A DNA stretch of 64,000 nt from Krasilnikovozyma curviuscula (taxonomy: Eukaryota; Basidiomycota; Tremellomycetes; Cystofilobasidiales; Mrakiaceae): NCBI GenBank assembly GCA_014825775.1, contig MVAQ01000029.1, positions 84,190 through 148,189 on the forward strand. Direction: 5' to 3'. This document shows, in pieces, positions 37,832-48,891 of the stretch. Each line of letters begins with the position of its first letter. Position 1 is the stretch's first letter. Under the pieces are notes generated by a model. It did no database searches. It was given only the letters and a program-made list of their open reading frames with translations, and had not been told where the DNA came from. The position numbers and the translations under genes were made by a program.

Positions 37832-40060
37832 TCACTTGCCCATATCCTCCCTCCCCTCCCAGTCTTTCCCACTATTGCATTTGAACTCCCACTCCCTCAA
37901 TAACCCCTCATCCCAGACTTTCCCTACCGCACTCCCCTGCGGCTGGACAAATAGATCCTCATGCTTCCTCTCGCCCCTTGCAGCCTGATACGCGGACGAG
38001 CTCGATGTCAGCTCGGGAGGGAGGTAGTCGTTCACGACTGGATGGGCAAATGCCGGGTTGTAGTGGTACGATTTCCCATATCCGAGAGATCGCATCAGTG
38101 TTGTCGGTGCGTTACGAAGCTGGAGGGGAACGTCAAGGTTTGGGTATTTGTCGAGCGCGGCTTCAGCCTGGCACGAAGAACGGAACGGTGAACATCTGCT
38201 GAAAAGATTGAAGAAACAAGAAAGTGCTCACTCGTTTGTACGCTTCGTACGCTCGAGTTGACTTGGGCGCTTCAGCGAGATAGACGACACAATGTGCTAG
38301 GTTCAGACGACATTCAGGCCTATGACAAAGAACAACAGCCCATTCGTCGGTTCAAAGGCGAAGTTGAAAAGTTTAGAACAGAGACTCACATTCCGATCTG
38401 TTGGCAAGCAGTGAAGCAGGCTGTCGCGATTCCAATCGCAGCGTTATCAGCCAGCCCAACATCCTCCGAGGCAACGACAACCAACCGCCTCGCGATATAA
38501 AGCGGATCTTCACCTTTAGTAAGCATCGCTGCCAAATAGTAAACTGCTGCTGATGGATCTGAGCCCCTGATTGATTTCTGTGTTCGGCATAAGCACACCG
38601 TCAGATACAAGCGAAGGTGGCTAGGCAAGAGGGAAGGAGGAGTTGGGATGTGGAACCTACATGTAGCGCCGAGATTAAATCGTAGTGGCTATCGCCTGTC
38701 CGATCATACCTGAGCGCCAGACTACTCTTCAGCCCGCGCATGAGCTTCTCCCTCGCCTCGCTGCCTTCTCCAAAATGCGTGCCGGGTGGGAACTTGGACG
38801 TGAGGTTGAGTGAGACCTCAAGTGCATTGAGTGCAACACGTGAGTCTCCTGAGGCAATAGAGGTTATATATGTGAGGAGCGATTCGTCGATGACGTCTGA
38901 CGACATTTGAGGTTGCGGCAAGGTGTCGGCGCGGACGACGGTGAGTGCGCGGCGGAGGATGGAGGTGATGTTATCGTCGGTGAGTTTGTCGAGGACAAAA
39001 ACTTGGCAGCGAGAGAGGAGGGCATTGTTTACTTTGAACGACGGGTTCTCTGTCATTGCGCCGATCAGGGTGATGAGGCCAGTTTCGACGGGGGGAAGGA
39101 AGGCGTCCTGCGCATGCAATTGGAATTTAAATAGATAAATAAACACCGTCAGTAAACGCAAAGGCAGGATCTCTCTCGGGGAAAATATTATGGTTGAGAG
39201 CTTACCTGTTGAGCTTTCGTGAACCGCTGCAGCTCATCCATAAACACAACAGTCTTCCTACCAGTCCATTTGAGATCACCTTTGGCCTTCTCAAACACCT
39301 TCCTCAGCTCTGTTAGACCGCCAGATTCTGTTGCTGACAGTTGTACGAAGTGGGGCGGCGGCTGAATCGTGTTGGCGATGACTCGTGCAAGCGTTGTCTT
39401 GCCGCATCCTGGAAAGCGAGATTGCGAGACAGTCGTCAGAAATGAATGAAATTAGCGTTCACATATGAATAAATGAGAGGACCTGGTGGACCCCAGAGGA
39501 TGCAACTTGGGAGTGTCGTTGTTGAATTCCCTGTTGTGATGATCGTTCGAAGGATTGAGTCTGGTCCGACGACTGATTCGTGGCCAATGTAGTCGGCCTA
39601 GCAAAAACCATCTCTTCCAGTGAGCATTTATTTAAAAAGAAAGGAAGGAGAAATATGTCCGCACCAGCGTCTGTGGCCTGACTTTGTCGCTGAGTGGTTG
39701 ATTGGCTGTCATATTCGAAGCAGCCTGTTTCAGTAGGGAGGAGGTCGACCAATTTCCAGCCTTCTTCCTGCTGCTACTGCCCACCTCTCTATCCTTCAAA
39801 TCCTCATCCTCATCTTCTGACGGTGTTGAAGTAACAGGCCTCTTTTTACCAGCAGACGACGACGGAGGTCCTGGCAACTTCGACGAAGACGAGGCGTCGA
39901 AGATAGGTGCAAGCTTCGTCCTTTCTACTGATAGTGATCCCACTTCATTCTTTTTGTTAGTCTTTGCTTTGCTGCTGGATGACCGTTTGGATCGCTTAAA
40001 AGAGTTGATCTCGATGATTTCGAGCCCTGGTGAGGAATCCCTGTCTGCCTCGTGCTTCAT
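37832..40060 (-). CDS. MGS1: AAA+ ATPase of the MGS1/WRNIP1/RarA family
   Basis: The start is [15 protein letters not shown] at 40060. A charged, Ser/Lys-rich N-terminal region of about 110 residues precedes [20 protein letters not shown]. The Walker A motif [17 protein letters not shown] is split by an intron, and the Walker B region reads [15 protein letters not shown]. Sensor 1 is GAMTENPSF, then [14 protein letters not shown]. The helical C-terminal half has [22 protein letters not shown] and [23 protein letters not shown], which are diagnostic of the RarA group. These ATPases act at stalled replication forks with PCNA and polymerase delta. Relatives usually have DEIHRF where this protein has DELQRF. 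No N-terminal UBZ zinc finger with paired Cys is visible. Confidence 0.93.
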
Positions 40061-40236
40061 CCTGTCGACAAATCCAACTGAGTGGGCGCAAATGCCATTC
40101 GAGTGCGTCTATCTCTTTCGCTGAATGAAGTTTTGAAGTTTTCAATGGAATTTCGAGTGAGCTTCTGGGTCGGCAAGTCGCCGTTGCAACCCTTCCGCCT
40201 TCCAACGCGATTCTCCTCAACTTCGATTCGAGTACA
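40061..40236. promoter_or_regulatory. Compact divergent promoter of MGS1 and DUG1
   Basis: Only 176 bp separate the two outward-facing start codons, so the two 5' leaders and core promoters must share or overlap this segment. No TATA box is seen on either strand. Confidence 0.6.
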
Positions 40237-42296
40237 ATGGCCCCTCAAGCGTTTCTTGACCAAGTGACTGCCAACAAAGACGTCTTTGTTAAGAGATTGG
40301 CGGATGCTGTAGCAATTCCAGTAAGCAGAGAGGAATCTCATCGAAGGGGATCGAAATCTCATCATGTCGACGCTAATCTATATTCAATCAGTCCGTCTCT
40401 GGTGATGGATCCTACCGTGAACATGTCCATGCGATGGGCGACTTCATGTTCAACCAGTGTAAATCCCTTGGATGTGAATTCGTGGAGAAGAGACCCCTGG
40501 GCAAGCACACAATGGACGGCGTCGAGCTTGAGCTACCTGTGAGTTCCACATTCCATTTACAGTTTCATGCCCTGGGGTTATTCTCATCACAGGGATGTCA
40601 ATTACCTATATCTTTCTTATACTGACCCTGCTTCGTTTCCTTCGGGACCATCCTCTCGCCCTCCTTCGTCACCACCCCTCAGCCCATCGTCTTTGCTCAG
40701 TACGGAAACGACCCAGCAAAGAAGACAATCCTTGTCTACGGCCACTACGACGTCCAGCCGGCTCTGGTCTCAGATGGTTGGAACGTACGTTCCCACCTTC
40801 GTGTTTTGAAAAATTAAAAATTGCTACCCCAGATCTGTAAAAAAAGCTAACGCATGGCGCCGCCCATTTCTCTCTCAGACTGACCCTTTCGTCCTCACGC
40901 CAGGTCCCAACGGACAGCTCTTCGGACGTGGTTCTTCAGATGACAAAGGTCCCATCCTGGGCTGGTTGAATGTCATCCAAGCCCACCAAGAAGCCAAGGT
41001 TGACTTCCCCGTCAACTTGAAGATGTGTTTTGAGGGCATGGAGGAGAGTGGTAGTGAAGGACTAGATGAGTTAATTTTTGAAGAATGCAAAAAGCCAGAG
41101 AAGGGTTTCTTCAAAGGTGTCGATGCAGTCTGTATTTCGTGAGTAAAGTGCAGATCCTCTCTCGTCAGTTGGTCTGCTGTTTTCTTATCATTTGAGCGAC
41201 CCTTCGGTTCCATAGCGATAACTACTGGCTCAACACGACTACACCAGCGCTCACTTATGGTCTCCGAGGTATCACCTACTTCAACCTGACAATCTCGGGC
41301 CCAGGACGCGACTTGCACTCTGGTGTCTTCGGCGGAACCGTTCATGAGCCAATGACGGACCTCATCCAAGTCTTCTCCACCCTTGTTACACCTACCGGAG
41401 CAATTCTCGTCCCTGGAATCAAAGAACAGATCGCTCCTTTGGTCGATGGCGAGTTGGCTCGATACGAAAAGATTAACTTCACCATTTCGGACATTGACAG
41501 CGCGACCGAGAGTAGCACGACCATCTCAGATGATAAAGTTGACACGCTGATGCGTCGAATGAGGGAGCCCAGTTTGAGTTTGCATGGCATTGAAGGCGCT
41601 TTCAGCGCAGCAGGTAGCAAGACAGTCATTCCAGCGAAGGTGGTGGGCAAGTTCTCCATCAGGTTGGTTCCTGACATGACGCGTGAGTTTCCTCTCTTTC
41701 ATCTTTCTTGACACGTTTGGTTGAAGCTGATGGCGCTTTGATTCGGCCCGTGATGTTGCAGCCGACGCTGTCACCGCCTGCGTTGCGAAGCACGTCGAGT
41801 CCGAGTTCGCCAAGCTTAAGTCTAAGAACACGATGAAAATTGAGATGGTTCATGGGGGTTCGCCTTGGGTAGCTGATGTTAACCACTGGAACTATCGAGC
41901 AGCGAGCAAGGCGACCGAAGATGTATGTCGATCATTCTCCCTATCTTACATGATCTGTTTCTGACTGAGAAATGTGCTCTTGCGAGTACAGGTTTACGGC
42001 CAAGCTCCAGATTTGACGAGAGAAGGTGGCTCAATTCCTGTCACGTTATCGTTCGCCGATGCGCTGGGCGTCAATGTTTTGTTGCTTCCTATGGGAAGAG
42101 GCGATGACGGTGCTCACTCCATTAACGAGAAGCTGGACTTAAGCAATTACATTGAGGGAGTAAGTTCTGATCGCTTTTGTTTCTCTTAATATATTTTTCT
42201 GACAGAAGTGTGAACCTGACTTGGATTTCTTCCTGGCCGCTGTAGACGAAGTTGTTGGGTTCATACTTGCACGAAGTCGCCGCGCTTTCAGAGTGA
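40237..42296 (+). CDS. DUG1: Cys-Gly metallodipeptidase (M20 family, CNDP-like)
   Basis: It starts [17 protein letters not shown]. The exons are joined at 40320/40392, 40538/40683 and further points. All M20 zinc-binding elements are present: YGHYDVQPA (His98, Asp100), [29 protein letters not shown] and, near the end, [13 protein letters not shown]. The lid domain contains [14 protein letters not shown]. Dug1 cleaves Cys-Gly released from glutathione and other dipeptides, either alone or with the Dug2-Dug3 complex, in the cytosol. The last exon encodes a conserved helix ending LHEVAALSE. The length and every catalytic residue look normal. Confidence 0.95.
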
Positions 42297-42372
42297 AACA
42301 TTTCTAGCTTCGGTTATGCTGCTCTGAAAGACCTCTTTCATACGAAATTTTTACCAAGCAAGCTCTCTTCAA

Positions 42373-43709
42373 TTATAAGTAACCCTCCGACCGTAACTGG
42401 CCAATGAGGAGATATGCGACCCTCCTCCCTCGTTCCACGCCTACCCAACCTTCGGGCTCGTCCTCATCAAAAATCTCCATCTTCTGCCCTTCTGGGTGCA
42501 TCTTGATGTTGTCACTGCCTTGCTCATCTTTCTGCGCACCTAAAACTGGGCGGAGGGACGGAATTTTGACGCCAATCTGGCTCCACACGAGCGCAGGTAC
42601 GTTGGGGATCACCCACTTCCACTCGGTAGGCTGCGGAGCACTGGGAGAAGGTGAAGGTGGTGGCAAGAGTGAAAGGAGAAAGGCCGATATCAGGTTCATT
42701 GTGGTGTCATCTTTGGTCACATCCGGTGGATGAGAGGAAAGTGGGAGGTATTCCGCCTGGACAATTTTAATCATGAGAGAATTTGATATGTTAAAATGAA
42801 AGATGAGATGAAAGAGGGACGTGGAGCACAATTACTAACCTCAATCATAATCCCTCTGCTGGTCCCACCTTGAGACGTCACTGTTCCAGCACGAACGACC
42901 CAGTCCGCAAAATCGCCCTTCCCACCTAACCCACCAACGTCCCACACGAAGCCTTTATCAATAAAAAGAGCGGAATTTACAAATTCAGGGGGAGAGCATG
43001 CAAGGGAGCGAGCGCGGAGACACTCACCTTCTATCCGCACTGTGTTTCGAGGACCACCTTGCTCCTTCGGCGCCGATCCAGCACCCATAGCAGCGGTCTA
43101 CCGGTAAAAAGATTACAAGTTACTACCAGTATTTAAACACTCGAGCCAAAGACTGGACGAAGAACGAGGGAAAAAATCCTTAAAGGACGGAAAGCAAACA
43201 AACTTACGTTACTCTGTGCTTTCGCATTCGGCACCACAAATGGGCTCTTCAATCCTCCAAGAAGCATCGTCAGACTCATTGGTGGTGTCAAGGAGACCAT
43301 TGTATGCCTCGTATGAACCCGGTTCCCACTGCCATCTGTTCTGGTCCTCACTTCCTCAACATCGTCGTTGGGACCGACGAGCGTTTTGGTGATGTCGTCG
43401 ATGAGGACGTAGATGTACTTGGAAGTGATCATGGATGTCGAGGAGTGCACGGTGAAGAGTTGGCGCTCTTTGTTCGACGAGTCGGACAGGCCGGAGGAGC
43501 GGTAGGATTGAAGCTGCATAGAATGGCGCATCACTTGGGTCGCCTTTGGTTGGAGGGAGGGTGAGCTAAAATACATTTCGCAAATACGACAAGGGGTATA
43601 TTGGAAGGTAGGCTGAACGTACGTTGTAGTCTCTCTGTAGGATCTCAGTGATCAGTGCCAGACCATTTTCGGGTGGATTGTGCCATTTCAGCAGACCAGT
43701 CAAACCCAT
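42373..43709 (-). CDS. MED20: Mediator complex subunit 20
   Basis: The first exon starts MGLTGLLKWHNPPENGLALI and ends DYN. The frame resumes with ATQVMRHSMQLQSY after the acceptor at about 43543, and this choice keeps the phase. The middle has KYIYVLIDDITKTLVGPN and LLGGLKSPFVVPNAKAQ. Then follow GFVWDVGGLGGKGDFADWVVRAGTVT, SRGIMIEAEYLPLS and a C-terminal segment ending LIGQLRSEGYL. The FADWVVRAGTVTxxxxxRGIMIEAEYLP block is the conserved TRF-like half of Med20/Srb2 in the Mediator head, where it pairs with Med18. Five exons are inferred. It converges on DUG1 with only 76 bp between stop codons. Confidence 0.85.
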
Positions 43710-44376
43710 AGTCTCAATCCTATTCTTTCGCCGGTTATTTGAAGAGCACCTGATAATTTAAAGGAGATTATCAATCGTGGAAGAACCTGAGTGCTGCAAG
43801 GATTGGGTGTGCTTGAAGTCGCTTGCTGAAGTCTAGGTCGCTCTGAGAGTAATTCGAACGTTTAGTATTTACACTCACACCTATACAATAGAGAACGAGT
43901 TTATTAGAGGTCTTAGAGATCTAGTACTGCCTCGAAGCTCGACATAGTGCGCTAGACTCACCAACGAGGGATTGAAGCTTCAAAATAATGATAATAGATA
44001 GACGAAGGTGAGAAACAGGGGGTTCAGCGAGACTAAGAGACTGTTTCCTTGGTATGACGAGTTGGGGTGAAATGGGTGGATGAGGTCCTGATGGGTGGCA
44101 TCCAACCTCTAACTCGAGTTTCTCAATTCGCGTTTCTTTGTCTGCCAACTGGCACCTCGAACCCTTTCCTACGAAAAGAGACATCCACATTTCCACGGTT
44201 GAAGAAGGGCATATACTTTTAAGGTGTGCTGCTATCCCACTTCCCTTTTGTCGAATGCAAATCTGACTTTTCCCTCTTCCCCCTTGCTGTCATTCCGCTG
44301 CTTCTTCCCCCCCCTGTTGTGTCGTCTCATCTTTAGAGGAAGTGACTGTAAACCTCGATACCGTCCAATTCAGTGC
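43710..44376. other. Divergent promoter region between MED20 and DPM1
   Basis: Two outward-facing genes share 0.67 kb. CT-rich tracts near 44260-44330 on the plus strand and a weak TATA-like TATACTTTTAAGG near 44211 precede DPM1. Confidence 0.45.
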
Positions 44377-45801
<1,425 letters not shown>

Positions 45802-46237
45802 GTTTAGGGCAGAGGGCGTGTATGAATCAAGATTAGCATTTCGACGTATAGTGACGGGCAAATCGGACCTGCGACGCGTCGTTTGTTTTTTTTTTGGTTT
45901 TTTTGGAGGGGGGATTTCTTCCTGTCTTGCTTTGTATCATTCTGCCGGATTTTTTTCTTTCTCTTCTCGACTGTACAACCACTTAGTGAGTTGCTTTGCT
46001 GGCTGTCACAAGCAGCGCTCGTCACTGAAAGCACGTTGAAAACGTTAACTCATTTCAGGTGAGACACAGTCAATCGACGAAAGCCCCAAAACAACAGAGA
46101 CACTCAGAGGCTTTTGCCTCGCTTTCGCTGATGTGTTTTCAGTCGCTCTCTCTGGCTGGTGAACTGTAAACCACCAAACAGAGAAACTCTGTTGTTTTGG
46201 TGCTCTGGTCAGATTAGCCGGCTCTGAAGAAGCAGCG
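45802..46237. other. Intergenic with poly-T tracts and inverted repeats
   Basis: Two T-rich runs near 45887-45905 mark the end of DPM1. The last 160 bp before the next ATG contain the inverted repeats listed separately. Confidence 0.6.
46086..46202 (+). repeat. Mutually exclusive inverted repeats upstream of a secreted-protein gene
   Basis: CCAAAACAACAGAG (46086-46099) is perfectly complementary to CTCTGTTGTTTTGG (46187-46200). The same right arm can also form a local hairpin with CACCAAACAGAG (46172-46183), loop AAA. The segment ends 35 bp before the ATG at 46238, so it is probably in the 5' leader or core promoter. Confidence 0.7.
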
Positions 46238-47637
46238 ATGGCCAGCAGCGTCCTCTTCCTCCTCCCCCTCTTGGCAGCGTCCCTCCCTCGCCTGGTCTCT
46301 GCTGACGGCTTCACACTCGACAGCACAGGCACAGGTGCGCCCCCAGCAGCCAGCTGTCCTAACGCTCCAACTACAGAGTTTGTATACTATGACAAATGTA
46401 CGGACCCACAGCTCACGCGTCTGCCTTTTCTCGCTGACCGGGACGCCCCCCTTTTTCTATTTTTTCTTACGTGGTGCCTGTGTGTACACAACAGGTCCTG
46501 ATGGTTCGGCGGCCAGCGGGACCCCTACCTGGAAACGATCCCTCACGGCTTACTCTCCTAACTCGTTCCAGGGCGGCCAGACTCTCCCAGCTGGAAGCAC
46601 TCAGTCTTACATTGTTTGCCAGTGCGTCGTCTTATTCTGTTACTTTCGCCTCCTGTCGCAGCACCACAGATGGAGGCCGAGCACTAAATTTCTACTGTCC
46701 AGGTACTCTCTCATGTCTGGTCTGTGCACCTACATGGTCCAGGACGGCACCGTGACGACAGCGACCAACGACCCTCAGGGAGACTGTCCCAAGGTTTTCA
46801 ACACACCGGCATGCGCTGCTTCGACAGCAGGCACCTGCTACAGGAAACGAGACGATGCTTCTCTCCTGGAGGATCGATTACCGGCGCAACCTAGGCCCGT
46901 TGAAGGGATTGCTGAGCGAGCGGCTAAGCGGCAGAGTGAGTGACACCCTTGCGGAATTTCTCTCGAGTGCGCGACTGACCTCTTGTGTCGGGGCTGTCCC
47001 AGCTTATGTGGGCACCAACAGTTTTGCTTGTCCTTCGTATGTCCTCGATGCTACAACCAACAACCCCCTCCAGCTTGAGAACTCGCAATCAGAACCGGGC
47101 GATGTTTCCACGCCCACTTTCTTGTGTCAGTTCTCTTTCTCCGGCATCATCGCCTTCCCGCCTATCCCTGTATCTGACAAATGATGACATTGATGTGGCA
47201 GCCTGTCAATATGGAGTATTCGATATCGGATTCCAAGGCGCTATATATAAAGACGCGTCTGGCCAAGAGGGATATTCGTGTTTCTACGACCTGACGTGAG
47301 TTCAAACCTGCTCGTAGGACGTGCCTACACGCTTAACCTTTAACCAACCAATCTGTCCAATCCGCACAGACCTTACGTCAGCACCCACACCTCCCCAACC
47401 TTGACAGGTAACGATTACTACGCCGGTCAGTCGTCCTCGACATGTCCCGGTCTTTCATGCTTCTACCAAGGGTCATACACCATGAAGCGCTCTCTTGAAG
47501 GATTAAGCAGCACTAAAGAGTCAACAATTGCTGCTAGGCAGATGGTGTATGGGGAGACGAAGAAAGTTGTGAGGAGCACAGATCTGAATAAGAGGGTGGG
47601 GATTATGAGAAGTAAGAGGGGCAGTAGAACGAGGTGA
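46238..47637 (+). CDS. Secreted Cys-containing protein of unknown function with several dibasic sites
   Basis: MASSVLFLLPLLAASLPRLVSA is a clear signal peptide. The mature part begins DGFTLDSTGTGAPP. Introns join CPDGSAASGTPTWKRS to the YDK exon, VCQ to YSLMSGLCTYMVQDG, RQ to TYVGTNSFACPSYVLDA, and FLS to CQYGVFDIGFQGAIYKD; each join keeps phase. Cys residues recur in pairs of segments (CPNA, VCQ, LCTY, DCPK, PACA, CQYG, SCFYD, CPGLSCFYQ), consistent with disulfides. At least six Lys-Arg sites (WKRS, RKRD, AKRQ, MKRS, NKRV, SKRG) suggest Kex2 cleavage in the Golgi. The basic last 45 residues could be a released tail. I do not recognise a family; it could be a basidiomycete-specific extracellular protein. 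Confidence 0.72.
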
Positions 47638-48043
47638 CGGGGAGGGAATATCGTTCCAATATAGAGATATAGGATGTTGTGTCATAGAACAGATTGTGAT
47701 GAGACTAGCTGCAGGCTAAGAAAGCTAATCATCCCTCTGGCGAAAGAGGTTTCATCATTTGCGCCGCTTGCTCTTGTGTTCTATAGCTCCAAGCGTTTTT
47801 GATCCTACTCAATCATGCCAAACTTCTTTCGACAAGTTGACATTTTCTCTTCTTTCGTGAAGATGGTAGTCTGCTCTGTGATTCGAGCACTTCCTCACAA
47901 GCGCGCCTCTTCTGAATAGGAAGGTTGTGATCGATTAACACCAAAGTGCTAAATCATTCATTTGCTGTGGTGGCTATCCACCATCATCACCTCCTTCTCC
48001 TCCTCCTTTCCTATATTATCTGAGGAACAGCTTCTGAAAAATC
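47638..48043. other. Intergenic (0.4 kb) between two secretory-pathway genes
   Basis: It is pyrimidine-rich toward the next ATG (CTCCTTCTCCTCCTCC near 47989). No TATA box or coding frame is seen. Confidence 0.5.
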
Positions 48044-48718
48044 ATGCTCCTCAATTTCCTCGTCCTATCTATCTTTCTGTGTACCACTGTCTTTGCTCAA
48101 AACTCCAGCTTACTTCCTCCATCGTCCGGCTCCCAGTCAGTATGCATTATTTCATTGTGGATCATCCTTTCTGAAAATGATGTCTTCCTTCTTCAGGGTT
48201 GCTTTGTCCCCAACTTCTAGTTTGAGACTTGATCCATCGACGTCTGCAAAGTGAGTAAACCCGACCACCTTTAATTCTACTCAACTCAACAGCGGATCCT
48301 ATTTTTAATCAGTGACAACTAATTTCCTTTCCTTATCTTTCTCTCTCTAGCCAGGTAACCACTAGCATGGTAACTGCTCTCGTTACGACGATAGCTCAAC
48401 AAACCGTGAAGTAAGTCATTTAAGGATGCCTCTTCCGATATATGCCGGTTCGCTTTCCTTGCTAAATAGTACAACCTCCATTGTATGTAAAGTGTAACTG
48501 TGACAGGCAGCAGTGGAGTTGCGGCGACATCTTCGAGAGTAAGTGGTACTGTCAAAAACGTTAATGCGCCGGTGGTCAGTATTCTTCATCATTTCTTTAT
48601 ATTGCTGTAGCAACTTTCTAAACGATATTGCTTATCAAAACTTCAGGCCTTCACCATCTTGATAGGAATTGTAATTACTCTGGGCGCGGGCGCAGGTCCG
48701 TGCGGTGTGATGTGCTAG
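48044..48718 (+). CDS. Small Ser/Thr-rich secretory-pathway protein with a hydrophobic C-terminus
   Basis: Five short exons (48044-48135, 48197-48250, 48351-48410, 48493-48574, 48647-48718) keep phase and give 119 residues. The signal peptide is MLLNFLVLSIFLCTTVFA, followed by QNSSLLPPSSGSQ and a Ser/Thr/Val-rich middle with NVT as a possible N-glycosylation site. The last 24 residues are a hydrophobic stretch, AFTILIGIVITLGAGAGPCG, ending VMC. A signal peptide plus a hydrophobic C-terminal end after a Ser/Thr-rich body is the layout of GPI-anchored cell-wall proteins or of a very small type I membrane protein. No family is recognised. The five-exon phase consistency argues that it is a real gene. 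Confidence 0.65.
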
Positions 48719-48891
48719 ACTGATTTCGTTCAATTGTTTTACGAAGGAAAGTCGGTGGGAAATTCTCTCTGTTCAAGCTAGTGTATAGAAAAGTTAGGAA
48801 TTTAATAATTTCTACATAACAAGACCCCTATTTATGATCAGATCGTGTCGACGAAGGAAGAGTTACTACCGACCAACGCAATATTGCAAGA

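Noticed and set aside
42373..43709. Apparent frameshift in MED20 after the first intron
   Set aside because: Using the acceptor at about 43543 (CCAAAG|GCGACC) instead of the first AG restores a continuous conserved frame.
46660..46740. Separate exon (HTTDGGRALNFYCPG) in the secreted-protein gene
   Set aside because: Keeping it leads to a stop. Skipping to the acceptor at about 46702 gives the in-phase join CQYSLMSGLCTY.
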